Notes under the pieces: generated by a model
What the model was told of the DNA's origin: nothing
What the model saw: the letters and a program-made list of their open reading frames with translations, nothing else
Databases searched by the model: none
Shown here: positions 34,656-43,593 of the stretch, one piece after another
Numbering within the stretch: position 1 is the first letter of the stretch
How the letters are laid out: each line of letters opens with the position of its first letter
Made by a program: the position numbers and the translations under genes
Source of the DNA: an uncultured Pelagibacteraceae bacterium
Lineage (GTDB): Bacteria; Pseudomonadota; Alphaproteobacteria; Pelagibacterales; Pelagibacteraceae
Direction: 5' to 3'
DNA length: 44,637 nucleotides
Assembly: GCA_902587295.1 (NCBI GenBank)
Contig: CACIKS010000007.1
Span: forward strand, 1 to 44,637

Positions 34656-35824
34656 AATCTCTTTTCAATAATTTCAATTGTTTTTTGTCTTGCCCATTTA
34701 TCAATTTTGTAAATATCATTAGTATTTGGTCTCTTTTTTATAGCATATTTATTAAAATCTCTATCCCTAAATAAAAGTCTTAGACATTGATAAATTGCAG
34801 TAAAAGATATTTTTTTATTTAGGAAGTTATGCACTAAAACTTCATTACTTGCATTTAGAATAATTGGTCCGGAATTTTCGTATATTTTTTTATTCAATAG
34901 AGTAACAATTGGAAATCTTTTTTTATCAACTTTTTCAAACTCAAGGTGTTTTAAATTTTTAATAAAATTTTTGTCACTTTTTATAAAATTGCCTACATCT
35001 ATTTTATTATCATAAAGTCCGTTTGCTATTGGTATCTTCATATCTGTTTTATGATATAAAAACTTTGTTTGTCCGTTTTTAAAAAAAACTATTGCGTGTA
35101 TTAATGATTGTGGATGAATCAATATTTCAAATTTTTTTGGATTAAATGGAAAAAGATTGTACGCTTCAATGAGTTCAAAAACTTTATTCATAAGATTTGA
35201 TGAATCTATAGAAATCTTTTTTCCCATTTTCCACCTTGGGTGTTTTGCAGCTTCTATTGGATTTATATTCTTAAAGTACTTTAGGGGTTTTCTTAAAAAT
35301 GGACCGCCAGATGCTGTTATGTAAATTTTTTTAATATCTGAGTCACTGCAGCCTTGAGTTAATTGATGTATAGAGAAATGTTCGGAATCTATTGGGAGAA
35401 TTTTAGTTTTATATTTTAACGAGATTTTTTTTAATATATGCCAACCACAAATAATACTTTCTTTATTTGCTAATAAAATTTTTTTACTTTTTTTAATAAA
35501 ATTAATAGTTGGTTCAAGTCCAGCTATTCCAACAATAGCGGAAATGGTTATATCAAATCTTACATTTGCTGGTATATTAGAAAATTTATTATAAATATTA
35601 GTTTTTTTATTATGAAATTCTTTTTTTATTTTATTGTATACATTTTGATTATTTATAATAAAAAAATTTGGTTTAAAATTCTTAATTTGTTTTTTTATTA
35701 AAAAATAATTGGAGTTAGCAGATAGTAAAGTTATTTTAAATTCTGATTTATTTTTTGAAATTACTTCTAAAGAAGCTTTACCAATAGATCCTGTTGATCC
35801 TAGAATAGCAATTTTTTTTTTCAT
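34652..35824 (-). CDS. dxr: 1-deoxy-D-xylulose 5-phosphate reductoisomerase
   Basis: 390 residues. The NADPH-binding start KKKIAILGSTGSIGKASLEVI, LLANKESIICGW (about 118-129), PIDSEHFSIHQL, ITASGGPFLRKP, WKMGKKISIDSSNLMNKVFE and LIHPQSLIHAIVFF are the family's NADPH-, metal- and substrate-binding motifs. It makes 2-C-methyl-D-erythritol 4-phosphate, the substrate of the fused IspDF at 6.5 kb. Length is normal (about 390-400). It lies between cdsA and bamA, overlapping both by 4 bases. Confidence 0.97.
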   Translation of the reverse strand: MKKKIAILGSTGSIGKASLEVISKNKSEFKITLLSANSNYFLIKKQIKNFKPNFFIINNQNVYNKIKKEFHNKKTNIYNKFSNIPANVRFDITISAIVGIAGLEPTINFIKKSKKILLANKESIICGWHILKKISLKYKTKILPIDSEHFSIHQLTQGCSDSDIKKIYITASGGPFLRKPLKYFKNINPIEAAKHPRWKMGKKISIDSSNLMNKVFELIEAYNLFPFNPKKFEILIHPQSLIHAIVFFKNGQTKFLYHKTDMKIPIANGLYDNKIDVGNFIKSDKNFIKNLKHLEFEKVDKKRFPIVTLLNKKIYENSGPIILNASNEVLVHNFLNKKISFTAIYQCLRLLFRDRDFNKYAIKKRPNTNDIYKIDKWARQKTIEIIEKRL

Positions 35825-36477
35825 GGAAATAATTTTAGTGCATAGAAGATGTATGCTGTCAACGCTACGAACATCAAGCTATCTATACGGTCAAATATAC
35901 CACCATGCCCTGGCAGAAGTTTTCCGGCATCTTTAATTTTTTCTAACCTTTTAAAATAAGATATTGTAAGGTCGCCTAATTGAGCAGCTAAAGATAATGC
36001 TATTGCTAAAATAAAATATCTGGGTTTTTGAAAAAAATCACTTTCTACTCCAGAAACAATTTCAATTATAAAACCTAATAAAAATACAGATCCTAATGAA
36101 AACAAGAAAGATCCAATAACACCTGAAAGTGTTTTGTTGGGACTAATTTTTGTAAATTTTTTTCCTTTAAATATTTTGCCAAAAATATAACCACCAATAT
36201 CTGAACAAACAGTAAGTATTATAACCCATATCAATAATACAAATGATGAGGTAGTATCATTTCTCAAATATAATATTGAAAGAAGAGAAATTACAAGCAA
36301 CCCATCTAGTGTGATAATTAAAATTTTTCTTTTAAAAAATGAAAATACCTCAAAGTTTGCTAAAATTAATACTGCATATAAAAATGAAACAATATAATAC
36401 CCCCCTTTGATAATAAAAAAAATTGACAAAGGAAAAATAATAACTGATGTTAAGATTCTTTTTTTTAAATTATTCAT
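35821..36477 (-). CDS. cdsA: Phosphatidate cytidylyltransferase, short form
   Basis: 218 residues with about six membrane helices. The C-terminal signature TISYFKRLEKIKDAGKLLPGHGGIFDRIDS is clear: KxxKDxGxxxPGHGGxxDRxDS. It makes CDP-diacylglycerol from phosphatidate and CTP for all membrane phospholipids. It is clearly shorter than the E. coli enzyme (about 285), apparently by loss of N-terminal helices, yet the catalytic end is complete. It overlaps uppS and dxr by 4 bases each. Confidence 0.93.
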   Translation of the reverse strand: MNNLKKRILTSVIIFPLSIFFIIKGGYYIVSFLYAVLILANFEVFSFFKRKILIITLDGLLVISLLSILYLRNDTTSSFVLLIWVIILTVCSDIGGYIFGKIFKGKKFTKISPNKTLSGVIGSFLFSLGSVFLLGFIIEIVSGVESDFFQKPRYFILAIALSLAAQLGDLTISYFKRLEKIKDAGKLLPGHGGIFDRIDSLMFVALTAYIFYALKLFP

Positions 36478-37151
36478 ATTTTACCAAAATTTCTTTTTAC
36501 TTTTTTAAAATGTCTAATAATTTTATTATAATCTGAAATGTTAAAATCTGGCCACAACTTATTTATAAAATATAATTCTGAGTATGCTAATTGCCACAAC
36601 ATAAAGTTACTAAGTCTTCTTTTTCCTCCTGTTCTTATTAAAATATCAGGATTTGGTATACCTTTAGTCTGTAAATTTAATTCAAAGCTTTTTATAGAAA
36701 CATTTTGATTTTTTCTTTTTAATTTATTCAAAGCTTCTAAAATCTCATTTTTTGATCCATAATTAATTGCAAGATTGACTATAATTTTTTTACACTTTCT
36801 TGTTCTTTTCATAGATTCATATAATTTATTTTTTACTTTTTTTGGTAGGGTTTTTATGTTTCCAATAATATTAATTCTTATATTATTCTTAATTAAATTA
36901 TTTATTTCTTTTGTGAAATAATGATCAATTAGTTTAAATAAGAAGTTAATTTCTTTTTTTGGTCTTTTCCAATTTTCTGTGGAAAAAGTAAAAAAAGTCA
37001 ATATTGGAATATTTATTTTTATAGAATTTTTTACAATCTTTTCAATTACATTTATACCGTTTAGGTGGCCAAAATTTCTAGATTTCTTTTTTTTTCTACC
37101 CCATCTACCATTTCCGTCCATAATAATGGCAATATGGTTAATTTTGTTCAT
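36474..37151 (-). CDS. uppS: Undecaprenyl diphosphate synthase
   Basis: 225 residues of a cis-prenyltransferase. HIAIIMDGNGRWGRKK (about 6-21, with catalytic Asp), FGHLNGINVIEKIVK, LTFFTFSTENWKRP, VNLAINYGSKNEI and the C-terminal PDILIRTGGKRRLSNFMLWQ plus AYSELYF match the five family regions. It builds the C55 carrier lipid for peptidoglycan and O-antigen from farnesyl diphosphate. It is one base-overlap block away from frr (4 bases). Confidence 0.97.
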   Translation of the reverse strand: MNKINHIAIIMDGNGRWGRKKKKSRNFGHLNGINVIEKIVKNSIKINIPILTFFTFSTENWKRPKKEINFLFKLIDHYFTKEINNLIKNNIRINIIGNIKTLPKKVKNKLYESMKRTRKCKKIIVNLAINYGSKNEILEALNKLKRKNQNVSIKSFELNLQTKGIPNPDILIRTGGKRRLSNFMLWQLAYSELYFINKLWPDFNISDYNKIIRHFKKVKRNFGKI

Positions 37152-37705
37152 AAAGTAAGAATTTCTTTTTCTTTCTCTGAAAGAATTTTGTCAATTAAAG
37201 AAATATTATCATCAGTGCTTTTTTGAATTTCTTTTTCATAACTTTCTCTTTCATCTTCGCTGATTTTTTTTTCTTTTAGTAAGTTTTTAATGTTATCATT
37301 AGAGTCTCGTCTTATATTTCTAACTGAAACTTTACTTTTTTCTCCAAGAGTTTTTAGCACCTTCGTTAGCTCTTTTCTTCTTTCCTCTGTAAGTTGTGGA
37401 ATTCGTATTCTTACAATTTGTCCATCTATTTGTGGGTTTACGCCAAGGTTTGATTTTTTAATTTCTGTATCAACTAAATTAACATTATTTTTATCCCAAA
37501 CTTGGATCGTTATAGTTCTGGGTTCAGGCACTGTAACTGTAGCAATTTGATTAATAGGCATTTTTTGGCCATATACATCAATTCTTATTAAATCAAGCAT
37601 AGCAGGATTAGCTCTCCCGGTTCTTAAAGTGCTTAAATCTTTTTTAAAAGCTTCGATTGATTTGCTCATTTTGTCGGCAATATTTTTTTTTTCAAAAAAA
37701 GCCAT
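37148..37705 (-). CDS. frr: Ribosome recycling factor
   Basis: 185 residues. LSTLRTGRANPAMLDLIRIDVYG (about 25-47) and the mid-region VPEPRTITIQVWDK are diagnostic, with the C-terminal three-helix part EERRKELTKVLKTLGEKSKVSVRNIRRD. It splits post-termination ribosomes with EF-G. It starts 6 bases after the tsf stop; pyrH, which normally separates tsf and frr, is missing. Confidence 0.97.
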   Translation of the reverse strand: MAFFEKKNIADKMSKSIEAFKKDLSTLRTGRANPAMLDLIRIDVYGQKMPINQIATVTVPEPRTITIQVWDKNNVNLVDTEIKKSNLGVNPQIDGQIVRIRIPQLTEERRKELTKVLKTLGEKSKVSVRNIRRDSNDNIKNLLKEKKISEDERESYEKEIQKSTDDNISLIDKILSEKEKEILTL

Positions 37706-37711
37706 AAATAA

Positions 37712-38575
37712 TTAAATGCCCTCACCCACTTTATATCTAATGAAATCTAAAACTTGAATATTTTCATTGTCAGCATAATTTTTAATTACCTGGTTTACTC
37801 TCAATTTTGTATCCATAATCCAAAGCTGATTCATAAGTGTATTATCAGAAATAAATTTTTTAATTTTACCATTTGCAATTTTCTCCACCATATCACCTTT
37901 TTTACCACTATTCTTTATCTCTTCTTTGATAATTTCAAGTTCTTTATCTATAGATTCTTTCTTAAGCCCTTTTTCATCAATAGAAATTGGGGCTTGTGCA
38001 GCTATGTGCATAGCTAATTTTATTCCTAGATCTTTTAAATCTTTTTTTGAACTTTTTGAAAGCTTAACAATAGATATGACTTTTCCAATATTTTTTTCTA
38101 AACTATTGTGAACATAACAAAAATTAGCACCGTCATTAGAGAAAAACTTAGCTCTTCTAATCGTAATTTTTTCACCAATTTTTGTAATTAAAGTCACAAG
38201 ATTTTCTTCAACTGTCTTTCCATTATTCATTTTTTTTGAGTTTAATAAATTAAGATCTGCTTTTACCTCATAATTTAATTCAGAAATTTCCTTACAAAAA
38301 GAAATGAAGTCTTTATTCTTAGCTACAAAGTCAGTTTCACTATTAATCTCTACCCCAGAAATATTTCCATCATTTTCTTTTAATAAAACTAATCCATCGG
38401 CAGCAACCCTGCTCATTTTTTTTGATGCTTTAGCAATTCCCTTTTTTCTCAAATATTCGATTGCTTTATCGATATTTCCATTATTTTCTTGTATAGCTAG
38501 TTTACAATCTGAAAAGCCAACTCCAGTTATTTCCCTTAACTTCTTGATGTTTTCTAAATTATTTTTGTCGGGCAT
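37712..38575 (-). CDS. tsf: Elongation factor Ts
   Basis: 287 residues. The UBA-like N-terminal domain has LREITGVGFSDCKLAIQENNG, and the core has DGLVLLKEN, VEINSETDFVAKN and GIKLAMHIAAQAP, all EF-Ts hallmarks. It exchanges nucleotide on EF-Tu. It is 11 bases after the rpsB stop. Normal length. Confidence 0.97.
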   Translation of the reverse strand: MPDKNNLENIKKLREITGVGFSDCKLAIQENNGNIDKAIEYLRKKGIAKASKKMSRVAADGLVLLKENDGNISGVEINSETDFVAKNKDFISFCKEISELNYEVKADLNLLNSKKMNNGKTVEENLVTLITKIGEKITIRRAKFFSNDGANFCYVHNSLEKNIGKVISIVKLSKSSKKDLKDLGIKLAMHIAAQAPISIDEKGLKKESIDKELEIIKEEIKNSGKKGDMVEKIANGKIKKFISDNTLMNQLWIMDTKLRVNQVIKNYADNENIQVLDFIRYKVGEGI

Positions 38576-38586
38576 TTATAAAGAAT

Positions 38587-39384
38587 TTACTTAATATTAT
38601 TTTTCTTAGGTGAAGGATCTAAATTTTTGGGCTTTATATTAATTTTTTCTGACTTAATTTTATTTTTATCTATACTTTCTGTTATTTCTTTTTTTACAAT
38701 ATTTTTTTTGGCATCAATAATTGTATTTTTTAATACTTCACAATAAAGATCGATAGATCTTCTTGCATCATCATTTCCGGGAATAGGAAAATTAATCCCT
38801 CTTGGATCTGAATTGGAGTCTAAAATTCCAACAATCGGTATTTTTAATTTTATTGCTTCTTTAACTGCTAATGACTCCATATTAGTGTCTATTATGAAAA
38901 TCATTTCTGGAACTTTGTTCATATTTGATATCCCGCCTAATGATCTTTTTAATTTATCTCTTTCTTTTCCTAATTTAAGAATTTCTTTTTTAGTGAATCC
39001 AATATCTTCTTTTGATAAATCTTTATCGAGTTTTTGTAATCTTTTAATAGAATTTTGAATTGTTTGCCAATTTGTTAACATTCCTCCAAGCCATCTATAA
39101 TTCACATAAAATTGGTCAGTTTCATTAGCAAGTTTTAAAACAGTTTCGGATGCTTGTTTTTTTGTAGAAACAATTAAAATTTTTCCCCCAGAAGAAATGC
39201 ACTTGTGTATTTCTTTCATTGCACTTTTTAAAAGAACAACGGTTTGAGTTAGATCTATAATGTGAATTGAATTTTTTTCTCCGTATATAAATTGTTTCAT
39301 TCTTGGATTCCACCTTAAAGTCTTGTGACCCAAGTGAACGCCTGCCTCTAATAATTGTTTGATAGATATATTAGGTATATTCAT
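38587..39384 (-). CDS. rpsB: Small ribosomal subunit protein uS2
   Basis: 265 residues. ISIKQLLEAGVHLGHKTLRWNPRMKQFIYGEKNSIHIIDLTQT, WLGGMLTNWQTI and GIPIVGILDSNSDP-like segments are characteristic of S2. The C-terminal tail (from about residue 220) is Lys-rich and low-complexity. It binds the 30S head near the platform. It is preceded by a structured leader and promoter, so it likely starts the rpsB-tsf-frr-uppS-cdsA-dxr-bamA-lpx run, perhaps all one transcript. Confidence 0.98.
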   Translation of the reverse strand: MNIPNISIKQLLEAGVHLGHKTLRWNPRMKQFIYGEKNSIHIIDLTQTVVLLKSAMKEIHKCISSGGKILIVSTKKQASETVLKLANETDQFYVNYRWLGGMLTNWQTIQNSIKRLQKLDKDLSKEDIGFTKKEILKLGKERDKLKRSLGGISNMNKVPEMIFIIDTNMESLAVKEAIKLKIPIVGILDSNSDPRGINFPIPGNDDARRSIDLYCEVLKNTIIDAKKNIVKKEITESIDKNKIKSEKINIKPKNLDPSPKKNNIK

Positions 39385-39457
39385 ATTTTTTCCGGTTAAA
39401 CCACCACAGCTTTCCTTTCGGACCGGTGGGCTTTTGCCCTTTGCTGTGTGCGAAATT
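39385..39457 (-). ncRNA. Structured rpsB leader with predicted pseudoknot (autoregulatory)
   Basis: The rpsB upstream RNA, read on the minus strand, folds into several helices. CACAGC (complement of 39443-39448) pairs GCTGTG (39405-39410). A hairpin GGGC-AAAA-GCCC covers 39428-39439, and TCC-GAAA-GGA covers 39413-39422. CCGGT (39422-39426) can also pair with ACCGG (39392-39396), which lies at the ribosome-binding GGA just before the ATG, giving a pseudoknot that would hide it. A ribosomal-protein S2 leader is reported in alphaproteobacteria, including SAR11; this matches that idea. S2 binding is the likely signal. Confidence 0.78.
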
Positions 39458-39463
39458 AGCTAG

Positions 39464-39492
39464 TAAATATAATCAATTTTAAAAGAAATCAA
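39464..39492 (-). promoter_or_regulatory. Predicted sigma-70 promoter of rpsB
   Basis: On the minus strand TTGATT (complement of 39487-39492) and TATTTA (complement of 39464-39469) are 17 bases apart. The start of transcription would fall near 39457, giving a leader of about 73 bases. A shifted TATATT with 15-base spacing is an alternative. The site lies in the 112-base gap before dnaE ends, the largest non-coding gap of the window. Confidence 0.5.
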
Positions 39493-39496
39493 GATA

Positions 39497-42400
39497 TTAA
39501 AAGCTTATTTTTTTGACATATTCTTTACTTCTTATGTTTTTAAACGTGTTAAAATTAAATTTTCTGGGGTTTTTTAGTGAAAATGTGTAAATTTTAGAAC
39601 TTTTTTTCATTTTAATCTGTATTTTTGTTTCACCATTCTCACTTAGTAAACTTTGCAGTTCATTTAAATTTGACTTTTCATTTATCTCAATAATTACATT
39701 ATCGTAAGATTTTTTTATAAAATTTCCCAATTCGGATATACTTTTAATATTTATTCTTCTAGAGTTATTTAAGTCAGATGTGGTATCCTTTTGTAAAGTA
39801 AGCACGAAAGAATTTGCATTTTTTAACTTATCTCGATTAAAAACCAATAGATCAGAAAATAAAAATAATTCGAACTCACTTTTTAAGTCTGTAAATTTAA
39901 TTATAGCAAAAGGGTTTCCTTTGGCACTTTTTTTCTCTTGAATAGACATTATTGTACCAGCAACAATACCATTACTGTCAGTATTATTTATAAAATCCAC
40001 AAAAGAAGTAATTTTGGCTTCATCAAAATAATCTTTATACTCATTAAGTGGATGATCTGACATATAAAACCCTATTGAATGAAATTCATTCATTAGCATT
40101 TCATTTTTTGACCATTTCTTTGTTTCTTCTAATTTAAAAATAACTTCCTCATCTTCTGATTTTGATGAAAACAAACTATTTTGATTACTAATTTTTTCTT
40201 CCCAAAGACTCTTATTAATTTGAATTATTTTGGGTATTGAATTTAATAGAGCACATCTATTTTTCTCTAATTCATCAAAAGCTCCTGCTTTTACTAAACC
40301 CTCCAATTGTAATTTGTTTATATCCTTAGGACTAACTCTTTTAATAAAATCGTTCAAAGATTTAAATATACCGTTTTTCTCTCTTTCTTTGACCAGATTA
40401 GATACTGCTTCTTGACCTACGCTTTTAATTCCAGAAAGTGCATAATAAATTTTATTTTTTTCCGATTTGAAATCTGCAAAACAAGAATTTATATTTGGTC
40501 TAATAATGTTAATTTTTAATCTTTTCAACTCTTCAACAAATTCTCTAAGCTTATCAGTATTCGATAATTCTGTGGACATTGTGGCAGCAATAAAATCTTC
40601 TGGATAATATTTTTTTAAATATGCAGTTTGATAAGCTATTAAAGCGTATGCAGCCGCATGACTTTTGTTGAAACCGTATTCAGCAAATGGCATTATTTTT
40701 TTAAAAATAAATTGGGCTATATCTTTTCTGATACCGTTATTTGTTGCACCCTTTATAAATTTTTCTTCTTGTTTTTCTAACTCTTTTCTTTTCTTTTTAC
40801 CCATCGCTTTTCTTAATATATCTGCCTCTCCAGGTGTAAAATTTGCTAGTATTTGTGCTATCTGCATTACTTGTTCTTGATAAATTATAATTCCATAAGT
40901 TGGTTTTAGGATATTTTCTAAACTTTTATGAATATAGTCTGGTTTTTTTAAACCATTTTTACAATCATTATAAATCGGAATATTATTCATTGGACCGGGT
41001 CTGTATAATGCAACTAAAGCTATTATATCTTCAAACTTATTAGGCTTCATTTGTTTTAAAGCTGATCTCACACCAGAACTTTCTAGTTGGAACAGCCCTG
41101 TTGTTTCCCCCGTTGATAACATTTCAAATATTTTATTATCATTAAGTGGTATCTTAGCTAGATCTATTTCAATTTTTTTTCCTTTAAGAATTTGAATTGT
41201 CTTGTAAATTAATGTCAAAGTATTCAATCCCAATATATCAAATTTTACTAATCCAGCATTCTCCGAAGAATGCATATCAAATTGGGTGGACGGTAAAAGT
41301 AATTCTGAACTATTGTCTTTGTATAGAGGAACCTCTTCAGCTAATTTTTCACCAGCTATAACAACTCCTGCTGCATGAGTAGCAAGGTTTCTGTTTAATC
41401 CCTCTAATTTTAAAGATAATTCAATTAATTTTTTTACCTTAATATTATTTTTTATCTCTTCTTTAAATCTAGGTTCCCTATCAATAGACTCTTGTAAACT
41501 TAAGGGTCTAGAAGGATCAAAAGGTATCATTTTGCAAATTTTGTCAACATGTCCGTAAGGCAAACCCAAAACCCTTCCAATATCTCTTAAGGCCATTCTT
41601 GCTTTTAATTTACCAAAAGTAATTATATGCGCTACACCGTTTTTATATTTTGATTTTAAATACTCAAAAACTAAATCTCTTTTTTCTTCACAGAAATCAA
41701 TATCAAAATCAGGCATAGAAATTCTGTCAGGGTTTAAAAATCTCTCAAAAATTAAACCAAATTCGATTGGATCAAGGTCTGTTATGTCAAGAGAATAAGC
41801 TACTAAAGATCCCGCGCCAGATCCTCTTCCTGGACCAACAGGAATATTATTTTTTTTTGCCCATTTTATATAATCAGATACTATTAGAAAGTAACCTGAA
41901 TAATTCATTTTTTTTATAATAGATAACTCGTGATCTAATCTATCTTCATACTTTTTTTTGATGTCTTTGGGGTTAATTGACAAATTTTTTTTTAAAATAA
42001 ATTTTTCTAATCTATTTTTCAAACCTAAATTTGATTGAGATACAAGTTCATCATCTTCGGTAAGATTATTCACAATCTTCAAGGATGGAAGAATAGGTTT
42101 GGATTTTTTTGGTTTATAATTAAAGCGGTATGGAAAATTATAATTGTTTTCAAGAGCTTCAGGTATATCAGAATATACTTTGATTAATTCATCGAAAGAT
42201 CTTAAATAGTGTTGATTTGAATATTTTTTTCTATTTTTTTCATCAACATATGTTTTTTCTCCTATACATAAAAGAGCATCGTGTGCTTCGTGCATATTTT
42301 TATCAATATAAAAAACTTCTTGTGATGCAATAAGTGGTATCTTTAAATGATCTGATAAATCTAAGAATAAGTTCTCAAGTAATTTTTCACCCTCATCGTT

Positions 42401-42916
42401 ATGTCTCTGAATTTCAAAATAAAAAGAATCTGAGAATATTTTTTTTAGTTCTGAGGATAGTGTTTTTAATTCTTTATTTTTATTTTTTTTTACTAAATTG
42501 AAAAATAATGAGTCGATTCCTCCACTTAAAACAATTACGTCTTTGTAATTTTTAAGAAGATCTTCAATGGAACAACAGGGTATTTCTTTGTTTTTAGAAT
42601 CTAAAAAACTTCTTGAAGATAATTTAACTAGATTATTATACCCTTGATCTGTTTTAGCAAAAATTGGTAATTTGCCAATTGTTTCGTGATATTTAAAATT
42701 TATTTGTGTTCCAATAATAGGTTGTGTACCAACTTTACTTATTGTTTCAGAAAATTCTAATGCTCCGCAAAGATTAAAACTATCACTAAGTCCAATTGCT
42801 GAGATTTTATTTTCTTTACAATATTCCGCTAAATCATTAATTTTGATAGCGCCTTCGCATACTGAATACTGTGTGTGTATTTTAAAATTAGTAAACTGCG
42901 ACTTACCATTTTTCAT
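39497..42916 (-). CDS. dnaE: DNA polymerase III alpha subunit
   Basis: 1139 residues. An N-terminal PHP domain (FKIHTQYSVCEGAIKI, about 9-24) has some metal-ligand positions replaced, as is usual in proteobacteria without proofreading in PHP. The polymerase core has VGPGRGSGAGSLVAYSL, the catalytic DFDIDFCEEKRD, ITFGKLKARMALRDIGRVLG, AALYRPGP-type, YQEQVMQIAQ and AYQTAYLKKYYPEDF. A helix-hairpin-helix (LEGLVKAGAFDELE) and an OB fold follow. It is the replicative polymerase. Length is near the family's 1150-1160. The ATG overlaps the lolD stop by one base, giving the run lolC-lolD-dnaE. Confidence 0.98.
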   Translation of the reverse strand: MKNGKSQFTNFKIHTQYSVCEGAIKINDLAEYCKENKISAIGLSDSFNLCGALEFSETISKVGTQPIIGTQINFKYHETIGKLPIFAKTDQGYNNLVKLSSRSFLDSKNKEIPCCSIEDLLKNYKDVIVLSGGIDSLFFNLVKKNKNKELKTLSSELKKIFSDSFYFEIQRHNDEGEKLLENLFLDLSDHLKIPLIASQEVFYIDKNMHEAHDALLCIGEKTYVDEKNRKKYSNQHYLRSFDELIKVYSDIPEALENNYNFPYRFNYKPKKSKPILPSLKIVNNLTEDDELVSQSNLGLKNRLEKFILKKNLSINPKDIKKKYEDRLDHELSIIKKMNYSGYFLIVSDYIKWAKKNNIPVGPGRGSGAGSLVAYSLDITDLDPIEFGLIFERFLNPDRISMPDFDIDFCEEKRDLVFEYLKSKYKNGVAHIITFGKLKARMALRDIGRVLGLPYGHVDKICKMIPFDPSRPLSLQESIDREPRFKEEIKNNIKVKKLIELSLKLEGLNRNLATHAAGVVIAGEKLAEEVPLYKDNSSELLLPSTQFDMHSSENAGLVKFDILGLNTLTLIYKTIQILKGKKIEIDLAKIPLNDNKIFEMLSTGETTGLFQLESSGVRSALKQMKPNKFEDIIALVALYRPGPMNNIPIYNDCKNGLKKPDYIHKSLENILKPTYGIIIYQEQVMQIAQILANFTPGEADILRKAMGKKKRKELEKQEEKFIKGATNNGIRKDIAQFIFKKIMPFAEYGFNKSHAAAYALIAYQTAYLKKYYPEDFIAATMSTELSNTDKLREFVEELKRLKINIIRPNINSCFADFKSEKNKIYYALSGIKSVGQEAVSNLVKEREKNGIFKSLNDFIKRVSPKDINKLQLEGLVKAGAFDELEKNRCALLNSIPKIIQINKSLWEEKISNQNSLFSSKSEDEEVIFKLEETKKWSKNEMLMNEFHSIGFYMSDHPLNEYKDYFDEAKITSFVDFINNTDSNGIVAGTIMSIQEKKSAKGNPFAIIKFTDLKSEFELFLFSDLLVFNRDKLKNANSFVLTLQKDTTSDLNNSRRINIKSISELGNFIKKSYDNVIIEINEKSNLNELQSLLSENGETKIQIKMKKSSKIYTFSLKNPRKFNFNTFKNIRSKEYVKKISF

Positions 42917-43593
42917 TAATTCTTTCTTATATTACCATTACTTAAGCTTAAAGTATAATCAGCTTTCTTGGCTAATTCTCTATTATGAGTTGCAATTAAG
43001 ATTATTTTATTTTTTTCTTTTAACTTAAGAAAATAAGAAAAAACTTCCTGTGAATTTTTATAATCGAGATTTCCAGTCGGTTCGTCTGCTAAAATTATTT
43101 TTGTCTCAGCTATGAGTGATCTTGCAATTGCAACTCTTTGTTGTTCGCCCCCTGATAGATCGGAAGGGAAATGATTCAATCTGTGACCTAAATTAACTTC
43201 TTTCAAACATTTTTCAGCTTTTTTTAATGCAAATGTATAATTTTTATTTCTAATTATTAAAGGTATTGCTACATTTTCAATTGCGGTAAAATCAGATAAT
43301 AAATTATTATTTTGAAATATAATAGAAATATGGTTTCTTATAAGTAAATCTTTTTCTGTTTCTGATGCGTTAGAAATATTTTTGCCTAAAATAAAAATTT
43401 TTCCTTTTGTTGGTTTATCAAGCATTGATATTAAATGTAAAAAAGTAGATTTACCAGAACCTGATGGACCTATAAGAGCAACAACTTTTCCAGATTCAAA
43501 ATTTAAATTTATATTTTTTAGAACTTTTATTGTAGAATTATTATTCTCAAAATTTTTATTTAATTTTTTTATTTCAATTATAAATTTATTCAT
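42916..43593 (-). CDS. lolD: LolD lipoprotein-release ABC transporter ATPase
   Basis: 225 residues of an ABC ATPase. Walker A GPSGSGKST (about 42-50), Q-loop IIFQNNNLLSDF, signature LSGGEQQRVAIARS, Walker B IILADEPTGNLD and switch His in ATHNREL are complete. The family drives removal of lipoproteins from the inner membrane with LolC/E. Its start overlaps the 3' end of the neighbouring permease by 8 bases, the standard lolC-lolD order, which supports LolD over other MacB-type ATPases. Confidence 0.94.
   Translation of the reverse strand: MNKFIIEIKKLNKNFENNNSTIKVLKNINLNFESGKVVALIGPSGSGKSTFLHLISMLDKPTKGKIFILGKNISNASETEKDLLIRNHISIIFQNNNLLSDFTAIENVAIPLIIRNKNYTFALKKAEKCLKEVNLGHRLNHFPSDLSGGEQQRVAIARSLIAETKIILADEPTGNLDYKNSQEVFSYFLKLKEKNKIILIATHNRELAKKADYTLSLSNGNIRKN

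Noticed and set aside
39385-39496. Possible tRNA in the GC-rich gap before rpsB
   Set aside because: No acceptor/anticodon/T-arm cloverleaf can be drawn; the pairs fit a leader with a pseudoknot.
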